Counted from the first letter of the stretch, positions 8,812 through 18,205 are shown. The stretch: DNA of 64,000 nucleotides from Sediminibacterium goheungense (GCF_004361915.1 NZ_SNWP01000011.1:496001-560000); one strand, 5' to 3'. Made by a program: numbers and translations. Notes: a model not told the origin generated them from the letters alone.

Positions 8812-9444
8812 CTATGATGATTTTGCATCCAGATTATTTCCCTCAATAAAAGCCAGCATTTCTTCCCTGCCCAGTTTTTTTTCTGCACTGGTTATAAAAT
8901 GTCGGGGCAAAAATTGCCAGGTAGTTTTCAGCGTATCAAAAAATGCTTTGATATTTCTTTCTACCACAGCGGGCTTTTCTTTGTCTGTTTTGGTGAATAC
9001 CAAAGAAAAAACAACACCCCATTTGTCTAACTGACTGATAAATTCAAGATCGTTTTTTTGCGGACCGTGGCGGCTGTCGATTAATACAAATACCTGTGTA
9101 AGGTTTTCTCTTTTGCGGAAATAACCTTCAATCATCTGTTCCCATCTTCTACGATCGCTTTGTGACCGTTTGGCATAACCATAACCGGGTAAATCAACCA
9201 GGTACCATTTATCCAATGGCCCTTTTTGTCCGGAACTACTCTCAATTACAAAATGATTGATCAATTGGGTTTTACCGGGTGTTGCCGATGTTTTGGCCAG
9301 ACTTCTTTGCCCGGTAAGCATATTGATTAACGATGACTTACCTACATTACTCCTTCCGATGAATGCATATTCAGGATAATCTGCTTTTGGGCATTTATCA
9401 AAACTGGGACTGGATACTAAATAAGCGGCTTTCCTGATTTCCAT
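8812..9444 (-). CDS. engB: Ribosome biogenesis GTPase EngB (YihA/YsxC)
   Basis: A 210-residue TRAFAC GTPase. It shows G1 GRSNVGKSS, G2 (threonine in SATPGKTQLIN), G3 DLPGYG, G4 TKTD (LVFTKTDKEK) and a G5-like TSAEK near the C-terminus. Length and order match EngB, needed for late assembly of the 50S ribosomal subunit. The start is ATG 9444 (MEIRKAAYLVSSPSFDKCP). An upstream extension of the frame would read through intergenic repeat sequence and is rejected. It lies downstream of the haem-type TonB receptor, separated by 173 bp with a long inverted repeat, so it probably has its own promoter. Confidence 0.95.
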   Translation of the reverse strand: MEIRKAAYLVSSPSFDKCPKADYPEYAFIGRSNVGKSSLINMLTGQRSLAKTSATPGKTQLINHFVIESSSGQKGPLDKWYLVDLPGYGYAKRSQSDRRRWEQMIEGYFRKRENLTQVFVLIDSRHGPQKNDLEFISQLDKWGVVFSLVFTKTDKEKPAVVERNIKAFFDTLKTTWQFLPRHFITSAEKKLGREEMLAFIEGNNLDAKSS

Positions 9445-9505
9445 CTCGCAAAAATAGCTAAAATTACATGGGTAGCTTTTATGGGTTGTCACCAGTGAAT
9501 AAAAG

Positions 9506-9601
9506 ACTCCCTTTCTCCTCTTCTCTGTTTGCAATGTTTCGCAGAAAGTATGACACTGGAATGCGAGATTTTTGTTGCAGGGAGAATGGGAGAAGGGGAG
9601 T
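9506..9601 (-). terminator. Long imperfect inverted repeat, likely terminator of the receptor gene
   Basis: The arm 9506-9534 pairs imperfectly with 9575-9601 (CTCCC/GGGAG-rich). On the minus strand the second arm is followed by CTTTTATTC. It lies between the receptor stop codon and engB. Confidence 0.5.
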
Positions 9602-9617
9602 TTTTTAGTGTAGTTAA

Positions 9618-11843
9618 TTAAAAAGAGATCCGCATACTGGCTATCAGGTTGGAGCCAGCGGCCACTACGCCTGATGAATAAGGACGGTAACGTTGATTGG
9701 TTATGTTTTCCCATCCCAGTTGTGCACTGATATTAGTTGTAAAACGGTAAGCCGCTTTCAGATTGAGTGTATACCAGGCCGGAGAATAGGGTTTGCCATT
9801 TGGGTCAACAGCATAAATAGCTGTTTTGGCCTGCTCACTGGGGGCAAGGTCCTTATTGGCAATCTCGCTGTTGTAGTCGGCTAAGAATTGAAGGCTCCAT
9901 CCTTTGTGCTCATAATTGAGTTGTGTTGAGCCAAAGAAAGGAGGCGCATGACGAAGGGGTACCTGCTCATTTTTTATATCGTCTGTTTCTTCTCCCTTAA
10001 TCCAGTTCAATTTTGTTTGCCAGTTGAATGATGGATGGATATACAATTGCCACCCGGTTTGAATACCCCATACTTTGGCCCTTGCCACATTCTGTATGGC
10101 TTCTACACGGCTAAGTGTACCATCGTACATAATATTTGACTGTCCGTTAAACTGGTAAGGTCTTCTTGTAAGAGCGTTGTGTAACCATGAATAAAACAGA
10201 TTGAAATAAAAACTGAACTGCTGTGAGCGATTGTATTGAACACCCCATTCTGCATTCCAGGCGTATTCAGGCCTTAGGTTTACATTGGGTACCACCACCA
10301 CACCCGGGGCACTTTCAAACACTTTACCTATATCGTCGATATTAGGCATTCTGAAGCCGGATGAAATCACACCACTCATTTGCCATGTTTCAGACATACG
10401 ATATACCAAACCTGAGCTAACAGTTATATTACCTGCATTCAATGAAGTATTGGTAAATGGAAATTTGAAAAAACTGGTATCAAATGTAGCTTTCATTGAA
10501 TTATGGTTATAGCGTAAGCCAGCTGATAAACTAAGGTTGGTTTTCAGTTTATTTTTATAACTCACATATGCTGCCAGTGAACTCCATGTTGACCCATCCG
10601 GATAACGGGAAGCTACCTTGGTAATAGTACCATTACCGATATGCTGGTTGATACCTGCAGACCCTATTTTATTGTATATAAACTCAGCTCCGTAAAAAAG
10701 TTCCTGCTTTTCATTGAGTTGTTTCTGCAGGTCAAGATTTATGGCGGTTGCCGCCACCGTTTCAGTTTGTGTGCGACGGTTATTATTCGCCCTTCTTCTG
10801 TCGATTCGGCTTTCTTCATAGTCCTGATACGATACCGTTAATCTGGCCTGAGAATATATCCCCTTTGCTTTTTTATGCTGCACCTGCAGGTGATGCATCA
10901 TCCAGTCTTGCGGACCATAGTTCCATTCGGCAAAGCGCAGGCTACCACCAGCATACTCAATCAACCTGTCGTAACGGGGAATATTCGAAGTGGTCGAATA
11001 ATGAAAGCCGTATTGCAAGTCCCAGTTTTCAGCAGGTTTGTACCTGAGTTTCGAAATAAAATTTCGTTGCTGATAACCGGTGAAACGTTGTACACGTGGA
11101 TCAGGATTGGTGAATACAGAATCGATATTACCTATACGCTGTACATGTTGTGTACGAAGATAACCTGTCTGTCCTCCGTTTGTACCCATTTTCAGATCAC
11201 CAAAATCGCTGTAGGTGAAACTATTCAGCAAGGACAGTTTTTTTCCTGTGATATTGATGTCAGCATGAATTGTTTTTTCATTATTGGCAGTTGAATAACG
11301 GGTACTGGCATTTCCGGATATCAATACTTTTTTTCCGTTGCTGAATTTAGGAGTGAGGGTATGAAAATCCATCACACCACCAATGGCATCGCTACCATAT
11401 AAGATGGAACCCGGTCCGAAAATAACTTCAGCGTCTTCCAGTGCCATGGGGTCTAGTGATATAACATTTTGTATGTTGCCACTTCGATAGATGGCATTGT
11501 TCATTCTTACTCCGTCTACCACAATCAAAACCCTGTTGGTAGCAAAGCCTCTGATCATAGGGCTTCCGCCTCCCTGCTGACTTTTCTGGATAAAGATTTC
11601 TCCTGTGGTACCGAGTAAATCGGCCATGGTTTGTGGATTTCTTAAGCGGGTTTGCTTCAGGTTGATTTTTGTTATTCTGTTTGGAATTTCATTTAGTTTT
11701 TGCTCCCATTTATTATAAGATACAACTACTTCATCGAGTTCTTTACCCGATACAATGCTATCTTTTATCTGTTGGGCATGTATAGTCTGGTTGAATAGCA
11801 GGCATGATAATATAATACATGCCCATGCTATGTATAAACGCAT
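9618..11843 (-). CDS. TonB-dependent receptor, haemoglobin/transferrin/lactoferrin type
   Basis: A 741-residue outer-membrane receptor with a signal peptide (MRLYIAWACIILSCLLFNQ). The plug has GSPMIRGFATNRVLIVVDGV, MNNAIYRSGNIQNV and VIFGPGSILYGSDAIGGVMD, the hallmark of the haem/haemoglobin/transferrin/lactoferrin receptor family. The barrel carries SGFRMPNIDDIGKVF, where this family often has FRAP-type motifs, and ends in the aromatic strand NLIASMRISF. Upstream on the same strand lie a small membrane protein and a haem-binding-domain protein, suggesting a locus for iron or haem uptake. The substrate call is family inference. There is no N-terminal carboxypeptidase-like domain, unlike the other two receptors in the window. 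Confidence 0.87.
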   Translation of the reverse strand: MRLYIAWACIILSCLLFNQTIHAQQIKDSIVSGKELDEVVVSYNKWEQKLNEIPNRITKINLKQTRLRNPQTMADLLGTTGEIFIQKSQQGGGSPMIRGFATNRVLIVVDGVRMNNAIYRSGNIQNVISLDPMALEDAEVIFGPGSILYGSDAIGGVMDFHTLTPKFSNGKKVLISGNASTRYSTANNEKTIHADINITGKKLSLLNSFTYSDFGDLKMGTNGGQTGYLRTQHVQRIGNIDSVFTNPDPRVQRFTGYQQRNFISKLRYKPAENWDLQYGFHYSTTSNIPRYDRLIEYAGGSLRFAEWNYGPQDWMMHHLQVQHKKAKGIYSQARLTVSYQDYEESRIDRRRANNNRRTQTETVAATAINLDLQKQLNEKQELFYGAEFIYNKIGSAGINQHIGNGTITKVASRYPDGSTWSSLAAYVSYKNKLKTNLSLSAGLRYNHNSMKATFDTSFFKFPFTNTSLNAGNITVSSGLVYRMSETWQMSGVISSGFRMPNIDDIGKVFESAPGVVVVPNVNLRPEYAWNAEWGVQYNRSQQFSFYFNLFYSWLHNALTRRPYQFNGQSNIMYDGTLSRVEAIQNVARAKVWGIQTGWQLYIHPSFNWQTKLNWIKGEETDDIKNEQVPLRHAPPFFGSTQLNYEHKGWSLQFLADYNSEIANKDLAPSEQAKTAIYAVDPNGKPYSPAWYTLNLKAAYRFTTNISAQLGWENITNQRYRPYSSGVVAAGSNLIASMRISF

Positions 11844-11913
11844 AGTTTTCTGTTTGAAATTGTAAAGTAAAGAGCCGCCTTTTAGTTTAAAGAATACGGC
11901 TTACAAGGTAAAA

Positions 11914-12423
11914 TCAGCTGTTAAATAGAAAATGCTTAGGTGGGGGTGCAATGATGCCCGGATGAAATTGCGAAGCCATCGTTTCCAGGTATCCGCTATG
12001 CGTATTGTAAAAAGTATAGATTCTATGAATGGTGAACTGACTAAAATTGAGGTGATCAATCATAAAACAGGCAGCATATTCAATCAGCAGAGGAGAGTGT
12101 TGGCTCTCCTCTGTGGTTTTATCCAGTAATGCATATAACTCCTGTTCCTGATGGTCGAATAAACCTTTTACGATATAAGATCCATCCGGTTGAAGAGAAA
12201 TAGAACTCACATCGAATAGTTTACCATTTACGATGATTTCTTTGTCTTCTTCATACCATTTCAGTTGTGTTACCCTTATGGTACTTAGTTCTTTTTGTTT
12301 GAATACTTTTTTTATCTCAGCATGTATACTTTGTTCCTGTATATAAAATAGCAGGGAGCTTATTAGTGGAAATGCCACTAATAAGAGTAAACTCAGTGCA
12401 ATTAATTTTCTTGCAATCAACAA
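11914..12423 (-). CDS. Hypothetical membrane-anchored protein in the haem receptor locus
   Basis: A 169-residue protein with one N-terminal membrane helix (LIALSLLLLVAFPLISSLLF), an amphipathic basic stretch, then a soluble domain of short strands (IIVNGKLFDVSSISLQPDG) and a Pro-rich C-terminus (APPPKHFLF). The likely start is TTG at 12423, two bases after the stop codon of the upstream haem-binding gene, so translation is probably coupled. No ATG, GTG or earlier TTG is available. I do not recognise the family. Position between a haem-binding protein and a haem-type receptor hints at a role in the same process. Confidence 0.65.
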   Translation of the reverse strand: MLIARKLIALSLLLLVAFPLISSLLFYIQEQSIHAEIKKVFKQKELSTIRVTQLKWYEEDKEIIVNGKLFDVSSISLQPDGSYIVKGLFDHQEQELYALLDKTTEESQHSPLLIEYAACFMIDHLNFSQFTIHRIYTFYNTHSGYLETMASQFHPGIIAPPPKHFLFNS

Positions 12424-12425
12424 AA

Positions 12426-12917
12426 TCAGTTCTTTTTTCTTACCAGGCTGTCGATCGGGTAATGTGCTTTCATGGTATCTATTACAGATTGAGCCCAGCC
12501 GGTAAGAGCAACACGTTCATCCTCGGTGAGTTTTGCATCGCCATGTACCCATGTATATGAATTGAGTGGCATTTCTTTTTCCTTTACCTGTTCTATCACT
12601 TCCTCCATTTTATGGTATTGTTTTCTCAGGCTGTAAGTACTGTATTCATCAAAGTTGAGGTGTTTTTTTCCGTCTTTAATATGATCATCCAGCCACCAAC
12701 TTACGGGTTGTACAGAAGCATACCATGGATATACGGTATTATTGGTGTGGCAATCGTTACAGGCTTTGGTAAGAATCGTATTCACTTCAGCCGGAACAGT
12801 GTACAGCGTACTTACATGTTTACTTTTATCAGTCGACACATTTTTGGCCGGTCGCACAAACTGTATGGCTACAAAAGCAATCAGTAAAAGGAGCAGGATT
12901 CTTTTAAGGATTTTCAT
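12426..12917 (-). CDS. Haem-binding domain (c-type cytochrome-like) protein
   Basis: A 163-residue protein with an N-terminal membrane anchor or signal (MKILKRILLLLLIAFVAIQF). The single haem site ACNDCHTNN (CxxCH) is followed by YPWYASVQPVSWWLDDHI and later PLNSYTWVHGDAKLTEDE. This layout matches the Bacteroidetes 'haem-binding domain' family (PF14376). Such proteins are periplasmic or membrane-attached and their partner is unknown. It starts 22 bp after gpmI and is followed, with coupled start and stop, by a small membrane protein and then a haem-type TonB receptor. Confidence 0.85.
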   Translation of the reverse strand: MKILKRILLLLLIAFVAIQFVRPAKNVSTDKSKHVSTLYTVPAEVNTILTKACNDCHTNNTVYPWYASVQPVSWWLDDHIKDGKKHLNFDEYSTYSLRKQYHKMEEVIEQVKEKEMPLNSYTWVHGDAKLTEDERVALTGWAQSVIDTMKAHYPIDSLVRKKN

Positions 12918-12939
12918 GTTATAAGGGTTGTTTAAGGTA

Positions 12940-14460
12940 TTAAATTAACACATTTCCTGTCATTTCTTTGGGAATGGGTAAACCCATAACGGTTAAGATG
13001 GTAGGGGCCAGATCACCCAGCTTACCTGATTGAATCGTTCCTTTCCAGTCTTTGTCAATAATAAAGAAAGGAACAGGATTCAATGTATGGGCCGTGTTCG
13101 GGCTTCCATCTTCATTAATCATAAAATCTGCATTCCCATGGTCTGCTGTGAGGAAGATGGTATATCCATTAGAGAGGCCGGCAGTTACCACTCTGTTTAC
13201 ACAGGCGTCAACAGTTTCAGCGGCTTTAATTGCAGCACTGAAAACACCGGTATGTCCTACCATATCGGTATTGGCATAATTGAGGCATATAAAATCAGTA
13301 GTACCTGCTTCAATCTCAGGAATCAGGTTGTCGGTTATTTCAACTGCACTCATTTCTGGTTGCAGATCATAAGTGGCAACTTTTGGAGAAGGCACCATGA
13401 TTCTTTTTTCTCCCTTATAGGGCTCTTCCCTTCCACCGCTGAAAAAGAAAGTAACGTGCGGATATTTTTCTGTTTCAGCAATGCGTATCTGCGTTTTACC
13501 ATTAGCTTCCAATACTTCTCCTAATGTATTGGTAAGGTTATCGTTTTCAAAAATTACCTGAACGTTTTTAAATTTATGATCATACAGTGTCATAGTTGTA
13601 TAATGCAGGTTCAACGGCTGCATATGAAACTCAGGGAATGATTGCTGTGTCAGTACTTCCGTAATTTCGCGGCAACGGTCGGTTCTGAAGTTGAAACAAA
13701 TAACGGCGTCACCTTCCTGGATGCTGGCCACTGGTTGGCCGTTTTCCTTTGTAATGACGGTTGGTAAAATAAATTCATCTGTGGTACCTGCTTCATAAGC
13801 TTTTTCAATAGCTGTAACAGCATTCGAAGCTGTTGGTCCTTGTGCATGTACCAGACAGTCATAAGCCAGTTTTACCCTTTCCCAACGTTTGTCTCTGTCC
13901 ATGGCATAATATCGTCCGCTGACTGTGGCAATGGTGCCTGCTGAATTTTTGAGGTGTGTCTCCAGTTCGCTGACAAAACCCAGTCCACTTTTCGGATCGG
14001 TATCACGTCCGTCTGTAAATACATGGATAAAAACATGCAAAAGTCCTTTCTCTTTACAAAGATCACAAATAGCTTTCAGGTGGTTGATATGTGAATGCAC
14101 GCCACCATCACTCACCAGTCCGATAAGGTGTAAAGCTTTGTTATTATTCTTTGCATAATCAAGTGATGCATTAAATTGAGCATTACCTGCCAGTTCCCCT
14201 GATTTAACAGCTACATTGATGCGTTGTAGTTCCTGGTATACAATTCTGCCTGCACCGAGGTTAAGATGCCCAACTTCACTGTTACCCATTTGTCCTTCCG
14301 GTAATCCAACATCTTCCCCACAGGTAATGAGGGTTGTATTGGGGTATTGCTGATACAGTGAACTTACAAAGGGAACTTTTGCCTGTTGTATGGCATCTGC
14401 AGTGGATATTTTACCCAGTCCCCAACCATCCATGATAACCAAAATGACTTTCTTATTCAT
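12940..14460 (-). CDS. gpmI: 2,3-bisphosphoglycerate-independent phosphoglycerate mutase
   Basis: A 506-residue, full-length enzyme that converts 3-phosphoglycerate to 2-phosphoglycerate in glycolysis and needs two Mn ions. It opens with VILVIMDGWGLG (metal site). The catalytic serine is in GQMGNSEVGHLNLGAGR, the substrate site in HVFTDGRDTDP, and further metal ligands are in NYANTDMVGHTG and TADHGNADFM. Spacing and length match GpmI. It is the first gene of a minus-strand run leading into the haem-binding protein and is divergent from the DUF4783 gene. Confidence 0.97.
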   Translation of the reverse strand: MNKKVILVIMDGWGLGKISTADAIQQAKVPFVSSLYQQYPNTTLITCGEDVGLPEGQMGNSEVGHLNLGAGRIVYQELQRINVAVKSGELAGNAQFNASLDYAKNNNKALHLIGLVSDGGVHSHINHLKAICDLCKEKGLLHVFIHVFTDGRDTDPKSGLGFVSELETHLKNSAGTIATVSGRYYAMDRDKRWERVKLAYDCLVHAQGPTASNAVTAIEKAYEAGTTDEFILPTVITKENGQPVASIQEGDAVICFNFRTDRCREITEVLTQQSFPEFHMQPLNLHYTTMTLYDHKFKNVQVIFENDNLTNTLGEVLEANGKTQIRIAETEKYPHVTFFFSGGREEPYKGEKRIMVPSPKVATYDLQPEMSAVEITDNLIPEIEAGTTDFICLNYANTDMVGHTGVFSAAIKAAETVDACVNRVVTAGLSNGYTIFLTADHGNADFMINEDGSPNTAHTLNPVPFFIIDKDWKGTIQSGKLGDLAPTILTVMGLPIPKEMTGNVLI

Positions 14461-14579
14461 ATGATAAAATAATATTGTGTATTAATTGCTGATTAGATTG
14501 TAACTTTATGGTAACACCTTATTATCCCAAAGTTGGCATGTTTTTGGGACATATAAAGGGAGAAAGCAAAATAAAGTAT

Positions 14580-14960
14580 ATGAAATCATTTTTTTTAACC
14601 CTCGGATTGGCATTTGCACTGATGTCATTTACATTCCAGGCACCTACAGACGCTATTGTGCGATCGTTAAAATCTGCGAGCTCGGAACAGGTGGCTTCCC
14701 ATTTTGATGATTTTGTAGACATGAAGTTGCTGGAAAAAGATGAGGTACGGAATATGGGTAGAAATCAGGCTGCTCTTACACTCAAAAATTTCTTTGCCGA
14801 AAAAAATATCAAAGGGTTTGAAAAAATTTCAGAACGAGAGATCGGAAGCACTATGTATATGACAGGTAAATTGCTAAATAACGATAAGGGGTTTAATATT
14901 ACAGTAATGCTGAAACAAAATGGTGGTCAATACAAGATTGTAACCCTTCGAATTAACTAA
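14580..14960 (+). CDS. DUF4783 family exported protein
   Basis: A 126-residue protein starting at ATG 14580. Its N-terminus (MKSFFLTLGLAFALMSFTF) is a signal peptide, and the mature part (EQVASHFDDFVDMKLL, GRNQAALTLKNFFAEKNIKG, GSTMYMTGKLL) matches Bacteroidetes DUF4783 proteins (PF16022), small NTF2-like or cystatin-like secreted proteins of unknown role. Upstream methionines in the same frame would only add an unlikely N-terminal extension. It sits alone, 84 bp before nadC, in a plus-strand stretch. Confidence 0.8.
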   Translation: MKSFFLTLGLAFALMSFTFQAPTDAIVRSLKSASSEQVASHFDDFVDMKLLEKDEVRNMGRNQAALTLKNFFAEKNIKGFEKISEREIGSTMYMTGKLLNNDKGFNITVMLKQNGGQYKIVTLRIN

Positions 14961-15032
14961 TCGGTCTTTATTTACATATTTGTTACCTGCATCTTATTCC
15001 ATAGATTCTTCATTTCCTGAATTTTCTTCCTT

Positions 15033-15040
15033 TAGTTTTG
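15033..15040 (+). promoter_or_regulatory. -7 promoter box upstream of nadC
   Basis: TAGTTTTG matches the Bacteroidetes -7 consensus TAnnTTTG exactly. It ends 4 nt before the nadC ATG, so the transcript would be leaderless or almost so. No clear -33 TTTG was found at the usual distance. Confidence 0.4.
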
Positions 15041-15044
15041 TGCC

Positions 15045-15908
15045 ATGAATACATTTGATCAGCAATTACATGTTCTGGTACAATCTGCTTTACAGGAAGA
15101 TATTGGTGATGGCGATCATTCAACATTAAGTTGTATTCCACCCGATAAGCAAGGTAAAGCTGTACTCAAAATAAAACAGGATGGTATATTGGCTGGTCTG
15201 GCCGTTGCGGAAAAAATATTCCATCTGCAGGATCCCGGAGCTGTTTTTCAATCTTTCAAGCAAGACGGCGACCCGATGCATGAAGGGGAGAAAGCTTTTG
15301 AGGTAATTACTTCCATTCATACCATACTTTCATGTGAGCGACTGGTATTGAATTGTATGCAGCGAATGAGTGGTATAGCTACACTCACAAAAAAATATAC
15401 CGATCTGCTGAAAGGCTATCATACCAGATTGCTGGATACCCGCAAAACAACCCCCAATTTTCGTTTGCTGGAGAAAGAAGCGGTAAGAATCGGAGGAGGT
15501 ATTAATCATAGATTTGGTTTATATGATATGATCATGTTGAAAGACAATCATATTGATTATGCCGGCGGTATTGTACGGGCTATTGAAAAAGCACACGCTT
15601 ATCTCCAGGAAAAAGCATTATCCTTATTAATAGAAGTAGAAACGAGAAACCTCGACGATGTAGCACTGGTTTGCTCAATGGGAAAAGGTAAAGTGTTTCG
15701 TGTAATGCTGGACAACTTTTCGCCTGAAAAAGTAGCCGAAGCTGTTCGTTTAATTGACGGGCAATTTGAAACGGAAGCCAGTGGTGGAATTAACCTGAAC
15801 ACCATACAATCATATGCTGCTACAGGTGTTGATTTTGTAAGTGTGGGTGGACTCATTCACCAGGCTCAAAGCCTTGACTTAAGTTTAAAAGCAGTGATAA
15901 CTGATTAA
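15045..15908 (+). CDS. nadC: Nicotinate-nucleotide pyrophosphorylase (carboxylating)
   Basis: A 287-residue enzyme that makes nicotinate mononucleotide from quinolinate and PRPP in NAD biosynthesis. Conserved elements are EDIGDGDHST near the N-terminus, ERLVLNCMQRMSGIAT, the substrate-binding DTRKTTPNFRLLEKEAVRIG, HRFGLYDMIMLKDNHI, the acidic site LIEVETRNLDD and the C-terminal ASGGINLNTI and GVDFVSVGGLIH. Length and motif order match NadC throughout. It is flanked by unrelated genes on the same strand, and its promoter box lies directly before the start. Confidence 0.97.
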   Translation: MNTFDQQLHVLVQSALQEDIGDGDHSTLSCIPPDKQGKAVLKIKQDGILAGLAVAEKIFHLQDPGAVFQSFKQDGDPMHEGEKAFEVITSIHTILSCERLVLNCMQRMSGIATLTKKYTDLLKGYHTRLLDTRKTTPNFRLLEKEAVRIGGGINHRFGLYDMIMLKDNHIDYAGGIVRAIEKAHAYLQEKALSLLIEVETRNLDDVALVCSMGKGKVFRVMLDNFSPEKVAEAVRLIDGQFETEASGGINLNTIQSYAATGVDFVSVGGLIHQAQSLDLSLKAVITD

Positions 15909-15978
15909 CCCCTTAATTGGAATTTTTCTACCTTTCCTTTATCTTGCTTCTACGTTGTACCCCGGCGTTTATAATGAT

Positions 15979-17868
15979 ATGAGAAAATGCATTTTTCTTT
16001 TTTCTATTTTCTTCAGTTTACACTCAGCTGATGCACAAACTGCAAAAGCAGATTCATTGATTCGCTTGCTTGGGGCTATGAAAAAAGATACCCAGTATGT
16101 GCGTCTTCTCAACCTTATATCGGAAGAACTATCTGATAAAATTGCTGAAAAATCGCTTGAGTTCGCCAGTCAGGGTCTTGAACTTTCCGATCAGTTAAGA
16201 TTTCCCAAAGGCAAAGGAATGTCGCTCAATAATATTAGCTGGGCCTATTATCGCAAAGGTGATTATTCAAAAGGATTCGACTTTGCGTTACAGGCATTGC
16301 ATATTAATGATTCAATAGCCAGTTTACCACAATTAGCTATCTCATATAGAAATGTAGGCGCTATTTATAATTCACAGGCGAAGTACAGAGAGTCGATGGA
16401 TTATTTCAGAAAAGAAATGCATATTCATCAACAGTTAAATAACCAATTAGGTATTGGTCGTAGCCTGAATAATATCTCTTTTTCCGCTCACAGAGGTAAG
16501 TTCAAGGACTCGGCTTTGATATATGCATATAAGGCACTGCAGCATAATTCAAAGCTGGGTGATAAATACCTGATTGCTTTTTGCCTGCGTACGCTGGGAG
16601 ATATTTATATGGACGATGGTGACACAGATCGATCAATTGATTACTTTTCTGCATCTGTTGCTGCCGCCAGGGTGGCTAAGAGTAATTTCATCATTGAAAC
16701 ATCACTATATCGACTGGGTAAAGCGTATCAACAAAAAAAACAGTGGGGAAAGTCAATTCCTTATTTTGAAGAAGCTGCAAAAATTGCGGAAGAACTGGGT
16801 GCAAAGGGCGAGCAGTCTACTATTTACAAACTATTGTCGCAATCCTATAATGCATTGGGGGATTATAAAAATGCCTACCGTACACAATCTATCCATGTAG
16901 CACTTAACGATACATTATTTGAAGAAAGAAGCAGAGCACGTCTGGCGCAAATGCAGGTAAGTTTTGAAACAGAAAAAAAGCAGGCCGAGATTAATCTGTT
17001 AAAAAAAGAAGACGAAATACAAAAAGCTAAGATCAGTGATCAGCGATTGTATAGCATTCTTTTATTAATAGTTGTAGGATTGGTTCTCGCACTTTGGTTG
17101 GTGTCATGGAGGCGAAATCAGTTTAAACAACTCGTGAATAAACAACTTAGACAGCAGAAAGAAGCATTGGAGCAGGCGTCTTATCAAAAAGACAAAATAT
17201 TTTCCATTCTTTCCCATGACTTGCGTACACCTATTTCTTCATTAAGCAATGTTTTACATCTTGTAGAACAACAAAGCTTATCTGAGGATGCTTTTGCTAA
17301 AATAAGAGCCGCGCTCAATAAACAAATCAGTTCTTTAAATACTACACTTGATAACCTGCTTTTATGGTCGAAAAACCAGATGGAAGGTATTACTGATATT
17401 AGCGCAACAGAAGTGCAGGTTTATGATATTGCAGAAAATAACCGACATCTTTTGATGACAGCTGCTTCTCAGAAAAAAATTGCGATCAACAACGATATTC
17501 CTTTATCGGTAAGATTGTATGCAGATATACATCACCTGGATATTATGCTCAGAAATCTTTTGTTGAATGCAGTGAAGTTTACAGGCGAAGGGGGGGAGGT
17601 CAATATAAGATTTAGTGAAACACCTGATACCGGTACTATTTCTGTAGCAGATACAGGAATCGGAATGACCGCCGAGCAGTTAAATAAGTTATTCAAAATC
17701 AATACACATTTTACTACAGCAGGTACCAAAAATGAAAAGGGTGCCGGTTTGGGTTTGCTCCTTTGCAAAGAATTTGTAGAGGCTAATAAAGGCTCTATCT
17801 CCGTTAGTAGTGAAGTGGGAATTGGATCAGTGTTTTCCGTTACTTTGCCAAAACAAAAGAATGGCTAA
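15979..17868 (+). CDS. TPR-containing sensor histidine kinase
   Basis: A 629-residue kinase. The start is ATG 15979, giving a signal peptide (MRKCIFLFSIFFSLHSADAQ); a TTG eight codons upstream is less likely. Residues ~30-330 are tetratricopeptide repeats (NNISWAYYRKGDYSKGFDFA, YRNVGAIYNSQAKYRESMDY) facing the periplasm. A coiled coil, one membrane helix (~356-376, LYSILLLIVVGLVLALWLVS) and a cytoplasmic kinase core follow. The H-box is FSILSHDLRTPISS with phospho-acceptor His ~413, the N-box LRNLLLNAVKFTG, G1 DTGIGM, G2 GAGLGLLLCKEF. No response regulator is adjacent. The stop codon overlaps the next gene by 8 bp. Confidence 0.93.
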   Translation: MRKCIFLFSIFFSLHSADAQTAKADSLIRLLGAMKKDTQYVRLLNLISEELSDKIAEKSLEFASQGLELSDQLRFPKGKGMSLNNISWAYYRKGDYSKGFDFALQALHINDSIASLPQLAISYRNVGAIYNSQAKYRESMDYFRKEMHIHQQLNNQLGIGRSLNNISFSAHRGKFKDSALIYAYKALQHNSKLGDKYLIAFCLRTLGDIYMDDGDTDRSIDYFSASVAAARVAKSNFIIETSLYRLGKAYQQKKQWGKSIPYFEEAAKIAEELGAKGEQSTIYKLLSQSYNALGDYKNAYRTQSIHVALNDTLFEERSRARLAQMQVSFETEKKQAEINLLKKEDEIQKAKISDQRLYSILLLIVVGLVLALWLVSWRRNQFKQLVNKQLRQQKEALEQASYQKDKIFSILSHDLRTPISSLSNVLHLVEQQSLSEDAFAKIRAALNKQISSLNTTLDNLLLWSKNQMEGITDISATEVQVYDIAENNRHLLMTAASQKKIAINNDIPLSVRLYADIHHLDIMLRNLLLNAVKFTGEGGEVNIRFSETPDTGTISVADTGIGMTAEQLNKLFKINTHFTTAGTKNEKGAGLGLLLCKEFVEANKGSISVSSEVGIGSVFSVTLPKQKNG

Positions 17869-18205
17869 AAAAAATACTTCAGATAAAAACGGCTTTGTAT
17901 TCAGTACTGATCCGGATTTCAGGTTTGAGCCAGACGATACGGAAGAAGTAGCAACATTACCCCCCGCTCAGCAGCAGCTTCGCATTTTACTGGATAAAAA
18001 ACAACGTGCGGGTAAAGCTGTTACATTGGTTACCGGTTTTGTAGGAAAAGAAGATGACCTGGATAAACTGGGTAAGCTACTTAAAAATTTCTGTGGTACC
18101 GGTGGTTCAGTGAAAGATGGAGAAGCCCTTGTTCAGGGTGATCAGCGAGACAAGGTGTTGCAGTGGCTGCTGAAGAATGGGTATGCGAAAAGCAGAAAGC
18201 TGTAA
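17861..18205 (+). CDS. SUI1/eIF1-type translation initiation factor (YciH-like)
   Basis: A 114-residue protein starting at ATG 17861, inside the last codons of the kinase gene (ATGGCTAA overlap). The C-terminal two thirds contain the SUI1 domain: RILLDKKQRAGKAVTLVTGF, then LGKLLKNFCGTGGSVKDGE and LVQGDQRDKVLQWLLKNGYA. The first ~45 residues are polar. Bacterial SUI1 proteins resemble eIF1 and are thought to influence start-codon choice, but their role in Bacteroidota is unknown. The overlap implies translational coupling to the histidine kinase. The gene ends directly at an AAATAAGG-type inverted repeat. Confidence 0.9.
   Translation: MAKKNTSDKNGFVFSTDPDFRFEPDDTEEVATLPPAQQQLRILLDKKQRAGKAVTLVTGFVGKEDDLDKLGKLLKNFCGTGGSVKDGEALVQGDQRDKVLQWLLKNGYAKSRKL

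Noticed and set aside
9445..9714. Long N-terminal extension of engB
   Set aside because: It would cover the receptor terminator and the end of the receptor gene. EngB normally has about 200 residues.
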